From contig DLHG01000007.1 of assembly GCA_002483105.1 (NCBI GenBank), forward strand, positions 186,001 to 250,000: 64,000 nucleotides of DNA, read 5' to 3'. The notes beneath the pieces are model-generated. The model was not told the DNA's origin and searched no databases. It saw only the letters and a list, made by a program, of their open reading frames with translations. Both the position numbers and the translations under genes were made by a program. Shown in pieces: positions 1 through 8,747 of the stretch (positions are counted from its first letter, which is position 1; the number at the start of each line of letters is the position of its first letter). Source of the DNA: Bacteroidetes bacterium UBA7674. Its GTDB lineage: Bacteria; Bacteroidota; Bacteroidia; Chitinophagales; Chitinophagaceae.

Positions 1-2
1 AT

Positions 3-773
3 AGCCGGACCATGCAATACATGGGTGAGGGTATCACCTTCATTATAGTAGTGCTGGTAGGTGCAGTTGTGGTCTATTCCTCCTTTAAGCGCAGCCTTCG
101 GGTAACGCGCCAGCAGAATAATTTTATGCTTTCTGTTACCCACGAGCTGAAGTCGCCCATAGCCGGTATCAAACTCAATCTGCAAACCCTGGAACGGCAC
201 CAGCTGGATGAAGAGAAGAAAAAAACGCTGCTTAACAGGAGCATTAATGAAGCCGACCGCCTGAATGACCTTTGCACTAATATATTACTCACCTCCCAGA
301 TGGAAGGGAAACAATATGTTCCTGCTAAAGAGCACCTAAACTTCTCTGAATTGGTAGAAGATAGTATTGAGCACTATGCCAACAGGTACCCTCAACGCTT
401 TGAAGAAGATATAGAAAGCGACTGCATCATTAACGGTGATAAACTAATGCTGCAACTGGCATTCAACAACCTACTGGAAAATGCTGTGAAATATACTCCG
501 TCGGACAAGCCGATAACCATAACGCTGAGCAAGAAAAACAATAACATTATACTGCAGGTAGCCGACCAGGGACAGGGGATAGCCGATGAGGAAAAGAAAA
601 AGATCTTCAGTAAGTTTTATCGCATAGGTAACGAGAACAGCCGGACATCTAAAGGCACGGGGCTTGGCTTATACCTTACCTGCAGAATACTAAAACAGCA
701 TAAGGGAAAGATCACTGTAAAGAATAATACTCCGACCGGTTCTATATTTGAGATGTCTTTGCCTATCTCTTAA
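3..773 (+). CDS. Sensor histidine kinase, C-terminal part (cut by window edge)
   Basis: The reading frame is open to the left edge, so the N-terminal sensor part lies outside the window. A membrane segment (FIIVVLVGAVVVYSSF) precedes a HisKA domain with the phospho-acceptor His in SVTHELKSP, followed by a HATPase_c domain with N box (NNLLENAVKYTP), G1 (DQGQGI), F box (FSKFYR) and G2 (GTGLGL). All residues expected for an active kinase are present. It would autophosphorylate and pass phosphate to a response regulator; the partner is not visible. The gene ends three bases before a convergent T9SS gene. Specific signal unknown. Confidence 0.93.
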   Translation, partial: SRTMQYMGEGITFIIVVLVGAVVVYSSFKRSLRVTRQQNNFMLSVTHELKSPIAGIKLNLQTLERHQLDEEKKKTLLNRSINEADRLNDLCTNILLTSQMEGKQYVPAKEHLNFSELVEDSIEHYANRYPQRFEEDIESDCIINGDKLMLQLAFNNLLENAVKYTPSDKPITITLSKKNNNIILQVADQGQGIADEEKKKIFSKFYRIGNENSRTSKGTGLGLYLTCRILKQHKGKITVKNNTPTGSIFEMSLPIS

Positions 774-776
774 TTC

Positions 777-2237
777 TTAGCGGATCAGTATAAAGTTTCC
801 TTTAAATACCTGCTTAGGCTTATTGGCGACCAGGTCGTACTCTACCATAAAGTTGTAGGTATCGGTTGGCCACTGCTGACCGTTGTAGGTGCCATCCCAT
901 TTCTCCGTAATGTCTTTAGTGGTAAAGACCATATTACCCCAACGGTCGAATATGCTGAATGTGGCTTCATTTACCAGGCATTTCAGCACTACGCCAAACC
1001 TGTCATTTTTTCCGTCTGCATTCGGCGTAAAGGCATTCGGCGCCCAGAAACAATTTTCACAGGCTACTGAAGTAATATTGATCGTATCGGAGCGTACATC
1101 ACAACCGTTGCCTGTAGTAAGGTAGTATGTACCTGAGCCATTGGGAAGAATACAACAAGAGGTGGCACCGGTATTCCACTGATAATACGTTGCCAGTGAA
1201 CGCTCTCCGCCGAGTGTGTAATTATCTTCGCTGCATATCAGTGTGTCGTTACCCAGGAATATGTTAGAGTAGAAATGCATCCTATGCAGCTTGAAGGTGT
1301 CAACATATTCATTGTTGCCCACTTTCGCCTTGCACCAGTATGTGCCGCTATCGTTTATTGTAATGCTTTGTGTGGTAGCACCGGTATTCCATAAATAACT
1401 GTTGGCTATATTGGGAGAAGTGAGGACTAAATTATTCACTTCACAAACCAGTGTATCATGCGCCGATGTGAATGTATATATCTTGTCCAGGTCTATGACT
1501 GATACATCGTCGATAAACAGGTAGGTATAGTCTTCTGTTCCCGGAGTTTGTACAGCAGGATATACCTGCACTTTAGTGAACGGCTTCTGGCTGTTGTTCA
1601 TGCAGCCTATCGTCATCCAGTCTTCACCGCCCTGTGCTATGTATGTTCCTTGTATTTTTACCCAGGCACCCTTAGCGTTGATATAGCTGGCAGAGTCGTT
1701 CACTATACTATAATCCAACATCAGGAAACGGTCTGGTGTTACGCTTACCTGGTTTTGTGTAAACGTGGCACCTACCCTGTCTATGCCAATCACATTGAAA
1801 TCAGGATTGCTGATGTCGTAGTTCAGGCTTACATAAAAGGATACCTTGTATGAGTGCCCGGCTATCATAGTAGTGTTGAGCTTTGTCTGCACATACTCGC
1901 GGTAGTCGCCACCACTGTTTTGATTGTAGTAGGCGATTATGCCCGCGCAACCGTTGCCGTTGTGTGCTTCCTGGTAGCCTACGAAGGTATTGGGAATGTT
2001 TACTTTGTCACTGATATCTGCGCAGGCATTGAAATAGTCCGGAGTGCTTGTCTCCAAAGGGCTTACCCACGATTCCACGCTCGGGAAATTAACATAGCCA
2101 GGAGAATAGGCTATCTGCGCCCAGTTGGTAGGGCAATTAGTGATCGTCTCAAAGCCCGGGTTGTCAACCATGTTCTGAGCTTTGGACACATTGCCCAACA
2201 TTAAAATGATGATAGATAGTGTAAAAAATTCTTTCAT
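777..2237 (-). CDS. Secreted protein with T9SS type B (gliding-type, CHU_C) sorting domain
   Basis: The start is placed at the Met of MKEFFTLSIIILMLGNVSKAQ, a clear signal peptide; an upstream in-frame ATG nine codons earlier adds a non-hydrophobic extension. The middle contains a jelly-roll-like region (about residues 25-255) and two short repeated blocks of the form LWNTGATTQSI / QWNTGATSCCI, Ig-like modules common in adhesins. The last ~90 residues (FWAPNAFTPNADGKND ... FDRWGNMVF ... WDGTYNG ... YNFMVEY) match the type B T9SS sorting domain, so export across the outer membrane and surface attachment are inferred. Ligand unknown. Confidence 0.9.
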   Translation of the reverse strand: MKEFFTLSIIILMLGNVSKAQNMVDNPGFETITNCPTNWAQIAYSPGYVNFPSVESWVSPLETSTPDYFNACADISDKVNIPNTFVGYQEAHNGNGCAGIIAYYNQNSGGDYREYVQTKLNTTMIAGHSYKVSFYVSLNYDISNPDFNVIGIDRVGATFTQNQVSVTPDRFLMLDYSIVNDSASYINAKGAWVKIQGTYIAQGGEDWMTIGCMNNSQKPFTKVQVYPAVQTPGTEDYTYLFIDDVSVIDLDKIYTFTSAHDTLVCEVNNLVLTSPNIANSYLWNTGATTQSITINDSGTYWCKAKVGNNEYVDTFKLHRMHFYSNIFLGNDTLICSEDNYTLGGERSLATYYQWNTGATSCCILPNGSGTYYLTTGNGCDVRSDTINITSVACENCFWAPNAFTPNADGKNDRFGVVLKCLVNEATFSIFDRWGNMVFTTKDITEKWDGTYNGQQWPTDTYNFMVEYDLVANKPKQVFKGNFILIR

Positions 2238-2318
2238 ATTACTACACAATGCCTTTACAGGCATGCAATATATTACAATAGCCGCATATGGACAGGGTTT
2301 TAGGCATTAAATTGAAAT

Positions 2319-2351
2319 CCAAAGCGGCAGGGAGCCCCCCTGCCGCTTTGG
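2319..2351 (-). terminator. Perfect 14-bp stem hairpin, likely terminator of the small ORF to its right
   Basis: Arms 2319-2332 and 2338-2351 (ccaaagcggcaggg and complement) enclose a 5-nt loop. On the minus strand the stem is followed by a modest T-rich stretch. It sits downstream of the small minus-strand ORF at 2413-2532. Confidence 0.6.
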
Positions 2352-2412
2352 ATATTTGAGATGGTTGTAACGTTATTTTTTTACCCATTTCATAGCGGGG
2401 AGTGTTATTCGG

Positions 2413-2532
2413 TTACCAGTGACCTGTAACATTCAACAGACCTGTCTGTAATATTTCAGCGGTGCACTGTGCAGAAGAATAATCAGAAAAAGAAAGGCAT
2501 AGCGCCAGCAGGGTAAACAATTTTTTCATCAT
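2413..2532 (-). CDS. Possible small secreted peptide or frameshifted remnant (39 aa)
   Basis: A minus-strand ORF begins MMKKLFTLLALCLSFS and continues to DYSSAQC, a convincing signal peptide, but then stops after about 17 further residues. Reading one base shifted gives a tail QVTGNRITLPAMKWVKK ending at 2373, which looks like a real C-terminus. So this may be a very short secreted peptide or a small gene broken by a frameshift. A strong hairpin terminator follows at 2319-2351, supporting transcription. No function recognised. Confidence 0.35.
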   Translation of the reverse strand: MMKKLFTLLALCLSFSDYSSAQCTAEILQTGLLNVTGHW

Positions 2533-2658
2533 GGTACAGGCATTTAAGCTAAGGTTAATAGAACCCTCTCGAATAATAAATTAAAGATATTTAAAAAACT
2601 TTGTGACGGCAAATACAATTAATGACCGCTTTTCACTGAAAGCCCCGAAATCATTACC

Positions 2659-2666
2659 TATTTTTG
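2659..2666 (+). promoter_or_regulatory. Bacteroidota -7 box upstream of the GHL10 gene
   Basis: TATTTTTG matches TAnnTTTG and ends 19 nt before the ATG at 2686, giving a leader of roughly 13 nt. No clear -33 TTTG is seen. Confidence 0.4.
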
Positions 2667-2685
2667 CCCGCAGAACTGTATTCTA

Positions 2686-4185
2686 ATGCTTAAGAGAGGC
2701 CTCATCCTGTTTTTGTTGTTATCTATTGTTGTTTCTGTAAATGCCCGTTCGCCCAAGCGCGAGTTTCGCGCGGCATGGATAGCCACCGTATCTAATATCG
2801 ACTGGCCTTCAAAGCCCGGCTTACCCGCAGCAGAACAGCAGCAACAATTCATCAATAGGCTGGATGAACTCAAAGAGCTAGGTTGCAATGCCGTGATAGT
2901 ACAGGTACGCCCCGCCAGTGATGCCCTTTACGAGTCTAAGTACGAACCATGGAGCAGATACCTTACCGGCAGGCAGGGACAGCCACCTTTCCCCTACTAC
3001 GACCCGCTGGAGTTTATGATAGCGGAAACGCATAAGCGTTGCATGGAGTTCCATGCATGGTTCAACCCTTTCCGCGCGCTGACAGATAGCAAGAAGAATC
3101 CGAATCCATCAGATCATGTTACCAAACAACACCCTGACTGGATCATCAGCTATGGCGGGAAGTCTTACATAGACCCAGGCACACCCGAAGCACGGGAATA
3201 TGTAACCAAAGTGATAATGGACGTAGTAAAGCGTTATGATATAGACGCGGTGCATATAGATGATTACTTCTACCCATACCGTATAGCAGGACAGGAGTTT
3301 GGCGACTCCCGCAGCTGGAATCGTTGCGGTGGCGACTTTAGTGATAAGGGTGACTGGAGAAGAAATAACGTGAACGTATTTATCTCTAACCTGAACAGCA
3401 ATATTAAAAGTGTAAAGAGCTATGTGAAGTTTGGTATCAGTCCGTTTGGCGTTTGGCGTAATGCGAGCAAAGACCCGGAAGGCTCTCCTACCCGTGGTGG
3501 ACAAACGTGTTATGATGACCTTTATTCAGACGTGATACTGTGGGCGAAAAAGGGTTGGATAGATTATTTGTTGCCGCAGCTTTATTGGGAGCATGGTCAT
3601 AGATTAGTTGCCTTCGAAACTTTGCAGCAATGGTGGGAAGAACATAGCTACAACAGGCACGTTTACATCGGGCTTGGTCTGTACAGGATGCTTCCTCCTG
3701 CAAAAGCTCCGTGGACGTCCCCGCATGAAATTCTCTGGCAGATAAAAGATGTAAGAAAGAACAGCGCGAATCCCGGATATGTTTTCTACAGCGCGTCTAA
3801 CTTTGATAAAATAGGCCGCGCGCTGAAAGATAGTCTGAGGAATAATTACGCGCAACACTTCGCCATACCACCTACAATGGAGTGGCTGGACAAAAGAGCG
3901 CCGGGTGCACCGACAGTAAAAGCTAATAGCAAGAACGGCAAGACAATTCTCAGATGGCTTCCTGAACAAGACGAAAAAGGATTGAGGTATGCCGTGTACC
4001 GTTTCCCTAAAAACGAAGAAGTTAACCTGGATCGTTCCGACAGGATAATCGCGCTGACACCGGAAGTGGAATTTACCGATGTGGAAGCCAATAAATTTTC
4101 TCAATGTACCTATGTGGTCACCACGCTGGACCGCACCTGGAACGAGAGTAAGCCCAGCAACGAGGTTTCTGCAGAGCGCCAGTAA
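2686..4185 (+). CDS. Glycosyl hydrolase-like 10 (GHL10/DUF187) family secreted protein
   Basis: A signal peptide (MLKRGLILFLLLSIVVSVNA) precedes a GHL10-type TIM-barrel domain beginning KREFRAAWIATVSNIDWP (about residues 24-375). Family motifs are visible: HAWFNPF at 123-129 and VHIDDYFYPY at 189-198, the acidic pair being the probable active-site region. The C-terminal ~100 residues (from GAPTVKANSK) resemble a fibronectin III-like module. Related proteins are predicted to act on cell-wall or other polysaccharides; the substrate here cannot be read from sequence. Length 499 aa is normal. Stands alone, with its own -7 box. Confidence 0.9.
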   Translation: MLKRGLILFLLLSIVVSVNARSPKREFRAAWIATVSNIDWPSKPGLPAAEQQQQFINRLDELKELGCNAVIVQVRPASDALYESKYEPWSRYLTGRQGQPPFPYYDPLEFMIAETHKRCMEFHAWFNPFRALTDSKKNPNPSDHVTKQHPDWIISYGGKSYIDPGTPEAREYVTKVIMDVVKRYDIDAVHIDDYFYPYRIAGQEFGDSRSWNRCGGDFSDKGDWRRNNVNVFISNLNSNIKSVKSYVKFGISPFGVWRNASKDPEGSPTRGGQTCYDDLYSDVILWAKKGWIDYLLPQLYWEHGHRLVAFETLQQWWEEHSYNRHVYIGLGLYRMLPPAKAPWTSPHEILWQIKDVRKNSANPGYVFYSASNFDKIGRALKDSLRNNYAQHFAIPPTMEWLDKRAPGAPTVKANSKNGKTILRWLPEQDEKGLRYAVYRFPKNEEVNLDRSDRIIALTPEVEFTDVEANKFSQCTYVVTTLDRTWNESKPSNEVSAERQ

Positions 4186-4209
4186 GCGATTGATTTACTG
4201 CAATTTCCG

Positions 4210-4217
4210 TATCTTTG
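4210..4217 (+). promoter_or_regulatory. Bacteroidota -7 box (TATCTTTG) opening a long leader
   Basis: An exact TAnnTTTG match with a TTG at 4190-4192 (17-nt spacing, slightly short). Transcription from here would give a leader of ~225 nt before the TPR gene at 4447. The leader has no ORF of note. Confidence 0.4.
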
Positions 4218-4446
4218 TACTGTAGTGTAAAGGCTAACAGACGAGTTGTACGGATACGCGCATGCACGATAGCCTTGATTGCCCTGCGGCAACATTATTT
4301 AGTTTCCCTCTGATAACAAGAAAACAAAGTTTGCCGCATTTGCCACCAGGCAAAACGAGATGTTAATATCATGTGCATACTAACAATGTCTTTACATCAC
4401 AGCCGTAACACGGCATAGTATTTTATTTATATTTAGGTATAAATCC

Positions 4447-5871
4447 ATGAGTATGTTTGATGACGATTTTTTAGACGACGACTACAATTCAATGGAGGAT
4501 CTGCTGCTGCGCTTTGACCAGATAAAGAAAGGCGAGGGCGGTATGATGATGGATGAAGAGGAGTTTGAGCTGGTGATTGATTATTATTTCAGGAACAGCA
4601 ATGAAGAGCAAGCGCTACTTGCCTGCGATATAGCGCGCACCTATTACCCGTTCTCCGTTACGGTATTATTGTTAAAAGCAGAGATTCTCACCCAGTCGCA
4701 AAAGTTTGGACAGGCACTGAAAGTTTTGGATGAAATGGAACAGTATGACATCAAAAATATCGATGCCGTGCTTTTGCGTTCAGACATTTTGCTGGGTCAA
4801 TTGAAATATGACCAGGCCGCCCTGTACCTGGAGCAACAATCAAAAGAGTTCAGCGGTAAGGATAAAATAGAGCTACTGCATGAACTGGCCGATGTATATG
4901 ATGAATGTGAAGAGTTTGAAGCGGTATTTGATACCCTGAAACGCATCATTAAAATAGACAGGCGCAACGAGGAAGCATTGCAAAAGATCTGCTTCTGGGC
5001 AGACTTCACTAAGCGATTGGATGAAAGTGTGACTTTGCATACCAACCTTACCGATGAAGACCCGTATAATTCCTTAGCATGGTTCAACCTCGGGGCTGCA
5101 TACCAGGCGCTGAAGCTATATGAGAAGTCGATAGACGCATACCAGTATTGCGTAGCAATAGATGAAAAATTCGAATTTGCTTACCGCAATATGGCTGATG
5201 CCTATATGCGCCTGAAATGGTACGACCAGGCAATAGATGTGCTGGAAAAGCACCTGGAGATAGCTAAGCCGGAAGATGTGATATTTGAAGCGATGGGGTA
5301 TTGCTGGGAAAAACGCAAGGATTTCCACAAAGCTCGTCACTTTTATCGCCAGGCTTCCAAGCTGAATCCACAGGACGATGCTATATTCTATAAGATAGGC
5401 GAAACCTACAGCCGCGAACAAGAATGGGAAAAAGCGATAAAGGCCTATTCTGTTGCCCTGCAGCTGGATAAGAACAACGCAGCCTACTCTATGGCTATAG
5501 GTAATTGCTTAATGGCGCTGGGTGTAACTAACGAGGCTCTGTCCTGCTATGTGAACGCGGTGCGACTGAAACCATCTAACAAAACAATGTGGCTGGCACT
5601 TACGCGCGGATTGTATATTTCAGGATTCTACAGCGAGGCGCTTTCGCAGGTAGAAATTGCGAAAGAACGTTGCGGTGATAAAGGTGAGTTCCGCTATATA
5701 CAGGCTGCGAGTTTGTTTGAGTTGGGTAAGTCTAAGGAAGGATTGATCCAGTTGGAGGCGGCATTGCGTATAGCACCTACCAAGATCAAATTCTTCACGG
5801 AGCTGAACAATGAATTCCTGCGCAGGGCGAGTGTTTCCGACCTTATATCCAAATACAAGAAAAGTAAATAA
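4447..5871 (+). CDS. Cytoplasmic tetratricopeptide repeat protein
   Basis: 474 aa with no signal peptide. The N-terminus is strongly acidic (DDDFLDDDYNSMEDLLL), followed by at least eight TPR units from about residue 40 to the end (for example AWFNLGAAYQALKLYEKSI, FAYRNMADAYMRLKWYDQAI, AIFYKIGETYSREQEWEKAI). This is a conserved architecture in Bacteroidota, presumably a scaffold for protein-protein contacts; partners are unknown. It follows a ~260-nt spacer and is terminated by the hairpin at 5900-5926. Confidence 0.88.
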   Translation: MSMFDDDFLDDDYNSMEDLLLRFDQIKKGEGGMMMDEEEFELVIDYYFRNSNEEQALLACDIARTYYPFSVTVLLLKAEILTQSQKFGQALKVLDEMEQYDIKNIDAVLLRSDILLGQLKYDQAALYLEQQSKEFSGKDKIELLHELADVYDECEEFEAVFDTLKRIIKIDRRNEEALQKICFWADFTKRLDESVTLHTNLTDEDPYNSLAWFNLGAAYQALKLYEKSIDAYQYCVAIDEKFEFAYRNMADAYMRLKWYDQAIDVLEKHLEIAKPEDVIFEAMGYCWEKRKDFHKARHFYRQASKLNPQDDAIFYKIGETYSREQEWEKAIKAYSVALQLDKNNAAYSMAIGNCLMALGVTNEALSCYVNAVRLKPSNKTMWLALTRGLYISGFYSEALSQVEIAKERCGDKGEFRYIQAASLFELGKSKEGLIQLEAALRIAPTKIKFFTELNNEFLRRASVSDLISKYKKSK

Positions 5872-5899
5872 AAATAAAGTTGATTCTGCTATGTGCCCA

Positions 5900-5930
5900 T
5901 AAGCCCTGCTATAAACGCGGGGCTTATTTA
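5900..5930 (+). terminator. Terminator of the TPR gene
   Basis: Arms 5900-5909 and 5917-5926 form a 10-bp stem with one G:U pair, followed by TTATTTG. The right arm overlaps the stop codon of the convergent gamma-carbonic anhydrase gene. Confidence 0.6.
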
Positions 5931-6454
5931 TTTGCTTCGGGATCTTTGAACCATGAGCTGTACATCACATAGTTGTTAGCGATGCGGTCCACCTCGCCGT
6001 GCAGTAATTCCTGGCTGATGTTCTTTACTTTCTTAGCAGGTACACCTGCGTATATAGTTCCGGCTTCTATTATGGTATTCTCCAGCACCACTGCTCCTGC
6101 GGCCACAATGCTGTTGCTACCTATCTTCACACCATCCATCACTATGGAGCCCATGCCTATCAATACGTTGTCCTCTACGGTGCAGCCATGCACTAAAGCA
6201 TTGTGACCGATAGATACATTATTACCAATGACCGTTTTTGTTTTTTCGTAAGTGCAGTGTATACAGGCGCCATCCTGTACGTTTACCTTATTGCCCATCC
6301 TGATGCTGTTCACATCTCCGCGCACTACGGCATTGAACCATATGCTACATTCGTCCCCCATTACCACATCACCTACAATGGTAGCATTTGGAGCCACGAA
6401 GCAATTTTCAGGAATTTGTGGCATCACGCCTTTCACGGGTAGTATAACGGGCAT
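5924..6454 (-). CDS. Gamma-carbonic anhydrase family protein (hexapeptide repeat)
   Basis: 176 aa built almost entirely of left-handed beta-helix hexapeptide turns (NATIVGDVVMGDECSIWFNA, VSIGHNALVHGCTVEDNVLI). Metal-binding histidines of the gamma class are seen in CIHCTYE, IGHNALVHGC. Closest to the YrdA/PaaY-type branch; carbonic anhydrase activity is plausible but not proven for this branch. It is followed 13 nt downstream-in-coordinate by the GT2 gene, which is read first, so the two may form a small operon. Confidence 0.9.
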   Translation of the reverse strand: MPVILPVKGVMPQIPENCFVAPNATIVGDVVMGDECSIWFNAVVRGDVNSIRMGNKVNVQDGACIHCTYEKTKTVIGNNVSIGHNALVHGCTVEDNVLIGMGSIVMDGVKIGSNSIVAAGAVVLENTIIEAGTIYAGVPAKKVKNISQELLHGEVDRIANNYVMYSSWFKDPEANK

Positions 6455-6467
6455 AAAGAACTATGTT

Positions 6468-7244
6468 TTAAGCAAATATCAAATAGGCCGCAATTGCCAC
6501 TACAACTGCTATCGCCAGTATCAGTATCTTAGGGAAAGGATTGTACTTCACTATGCAGTACAGGGCACGGAAGGCATCTTTCCAGCCTATCTTCTTCCCT
6601 TCTTCATAGGTACGTCCGTAGTAGGAGATGCCCACCTCGTATATGCGTATCTTAGGAATTCTTGAAATTTTTGCTGTCACCTCAGGTTCGAAGCCAAAGC
6701 GCTTTTCCTGCAGCTTTAAGCCTTGTACCGCTTCTCTTTTGAAGAGCTTGTAGCAGGTCTCCATGTCGGTGAGGTTCAGGTTGGTGAACATATTAGAGGC
6801 TAGTGTAAGCCACCTGTTACCTATTGAGTGCCAGAAGAACAGGATACGGTGTGGTTTACCACCAATAAAGCGGGAGCCATATACGACATCAGCAAAATCG
6901 TTCAATATAGGTTTTAGCAGTATGTTATATTCTTCAGGGTCGTATTCCAGGTCAGCATCCTGTATTATTACATAATCTCCTGTTGCTATCCTGATGCCTG
7001 TATGCAAAGCAGCACCTTTACCCTGGTTCACCTCATGCTTATGATATGTGATAGGCAGGTCTGGGTTAGCGTTCTTGTAGGCCAGTATTGCTTCCTCTGT
7101 ATTGTCTTTAGAGCAGTCATTGACGATCAGGACCTCTTTTGTCATCTTATCCGGCAGTTGCACTGCCTTCACCTTATCGAGAATGAGGTGTATAGTACGG
7201 CCTTCGTTGTATGCCGGAATTACGATAGACAGCTTAGCGCTCAT
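6468..7244 (-). CDS. Glycosyltransferase family 2 (dolichyl-phosphate mannose synthase-like)
   Basis: The start at MSAKLSIVIPAYNEG is preferred over an upstream ATG because the GT2 fold begins here. The GT-A nucleotide-sugar site (VIPAYNEG), the DxD-like DADLEYDPEE and the acceptor-loop region GSRFIGG are visible. A single C-terminal membrane helix (ILILAIAVVVAIAAYLIF) anchors it at the inner membrane. It probably transfers a sugar to a polyprenyl phosphate for envelope glycan synthesis; donor unknown. Divergent from thyA. Confidence 0.9.
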   Translation of the reverse strand: MSAKLSIVIPAYNEGRTIHLILDKVKAVQLPDKMTKEVLIVNDCSKDNTEEAILAYKNANPDLPITYHKHEVNQGKGAALHTGIRIATGDYVIIQDADLEYDPEEYNILLKPILNDFADVVYGSRFIGGKPHRILFFWHSIGNRWLTLASNMFTNLNLTDMETCYKLFKREAVQGLKLQEKRFGFEPEVTAKISRIPKIRIYEVGISYYGRTYEEGKKIGWKDAFRALYCIVKYNPFPKILILAIAVVVAIAAYLIFA

Positions 7245-7376
7245 AGACAATAAAATACGAATGTATGGACGCAAAAATACATTCATTTATCCAACTATTC
7301 ACTTATTATCCCCACCCCTAATGTATCGGCTGATAGTACGGGGTATTAATGTAATTTTACACCACAAGGACTACCC

Positions 7377-8171
7377 ATGCAGGCTTATTTAGATCTACTA
7401 CAGCATATTTTGGACAATGGCACTGAGAAAAGTGACCGTACAGGCACAGGTACCACTAGTGTGTTTGGTTACCAGATGCGCTTCGATCTGCAAAAGGGAT
7501 TCCCGATGGTGACGACCAAAAAACTGCATACAAAGTCTATTATTTATGAATTGCTTTGGTTCCTGAAAGGTGATACAAATACTGCATGGCTGAACGAACA
7601 TGGTGTGACTATATGGGATGAGTGGGCCAATGAAAATGGTGACCTCGGCCCGGTATATGGGCACCAATGGCGTAGCTGGACAGGTGCTGACGGAAAAGTG
7701 TATGATCAGATAGCTGATGTACTGCACCAGATAAAAACGAATCCTGATAGCAGGCGCATGATAGTGAATGCCTGGAATGTGGCCGACCTGCCGAAGATGG
7801 CATTGAGCCCCTGCCATGCTTTGTTCCAGTTTTATGTAGCTGATGGCAAGTTGAGTTGCCAGTTGTACCAGCGTAGTGCTGATGTGTTCTTAGGCGTACC
7901 TTTCAATATCGCTTCTTATGCATTGCTTACTATGATGATGGCGCAAGTTTGCGGATTGCAGGTGGGTGAGTTCATCCATACCTTCGGCGATGTGCATTTG
8001 TACAGCAATCATATAGAACAGGCGAAGCTACAGCTTACACGTACTCCTTTCGAATTACCGACACTGAAAATAAATCCTGAAGTAAAAGACCTGCTTGATT
8101 TCAAGTATGAAGATTTTACTCTAGAGAACTACCAGCACCACCCTGCTATTAAAGCCCCTGTGGCGGTATAA
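7377..8171 (+). CDS. thyA: Thymidylate synthase
   Basis: 264 aa, exactly the classical bacterial ThyA length. It converts dUMP to dTMP with methylenetetrahydrofolate. The nucleophile is Cys146 in LSPCHALFQFYV; other family motifs include RTGTGTTSVFGYQMRFDL, WDEWANENGDLGPVYG, QRSADVFLGVPFNI and HLYSNHIEQ. It is followed by folA, a natural pairing because the reaction yields dihydrofolate. A weak -7 box (TAATTTTA, 7352-7359) lies upstream. Confidence 0.98.
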   Translation: MQAYLDLLQHILDNGTEKSDRTGTGTTSVFGYQMRFDLQKGFPMVTTKKLHTKSIIYELLWFLKGDTNTAWLNEHGVTIWDEWANENGDLGPVYGHQWRSWTGADGKVYDQIADVLHQIKTNPDSRRMIVNAWNVADLPKMALSPCHALFQFYVADGKLSCQLYQRSADVFLGVPFNIASYALLTMMMAQVCGLQVGEFIHTFGDVHLYSNHIEQAKLQLTRTPFELPTLKINPEVKDLLDFKYEDFTLENYQHHPAIKAPVAV

Positions 8172-8231
8172 ATTCAAAAGAATACTTTTGATTTTTGAAC
8201 TTAGCGAAGCGATCTCATTCGCATTAGCGAA

Positions 8232-8239
8232 TAATTTTG
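8232..8239 (+). promoter_or_regulatory. Bacteroidota -7 box directly upstream of folA
   Basis: TAATTTTG ends 7 nt before the ATG at 8247, so a transcript started here would have almost no leader. A second match (TACTTTTG, 8183-8190) lies 49 nt further upstream. Confidence 0.4.
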
Positions 8240-8246
8240 AATTATC

Positions 8247-8747
8247 ATGACCATATCCGCGATAGTAGCTATTTCTGAAAACAACGCCATAGGCAAAGAC
8301 AACCAATTGCCCTGGCACCTGCCTGAAGACCTGAAATTCTTCAAGCGAACTACTATGGGCAAACCTGTGCTGATGGGGCGCAAAACTTTTGACTCACTGG
8401 GACGCCCGTTACCGGGCAGGTTGAATATAGTGCTGTCGCGCGGTAATGTTGCGTTGCCGGAAGGTGTGCTGCTTTATCACAGCCTGGAAGAAGGGATAGA
8501 CAAACTGAAAGATAGCGACAGCGATGAGGTGTTCATCATAGGCGGCGGACAGATATTTGAGGAAGCGATGGATTTGATCGATCGCTTGTACATCACTGAA
8601 GTACATACCACCATCGAAGGAGCAAATGCTTTCTTCCCTGATGTGGACCACAGCCATTGGAAACTGGTATGGGAAGAAAAACACCAGGCCGACGAAAAGC
8701 ACCAATACGACTACACTTTCAAGCAATACGAAAGAGTAAACCTGTGA
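8247..8747 (+). CDS. folA: Dihydrofolate reductase
   Basis: 166 aa. Begins MTISAIVAISENNAIGKDNQLPWHLPEDL with the NADPH/folate site motifs AIGKDNQLPWHLP, GKPVLMGRKTFDSLGRPLPG and IIGGGQIF. It regenerates tetrahydrofolate from the dihydrofolate made by ThyA, encoded just upstream. The last codon overlaps the GTG start of the next gene (GTGA). Confidence 0.97.
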   Translation: MTISAIVAISENNAIGKDNQLPWHLPEDLKFFKRTTMGKPVLMGRKTFDSLGRPLPGRLNIVLSRGNVALPEGVLLYHSLEEGIDKLKDSDSDEVFIIGGGQIFEEAMDLIDRLYITEVHTTIEGANAFFPDVDHSHWKLVWEEKHQADEKHQYDYTFKQYERVNL

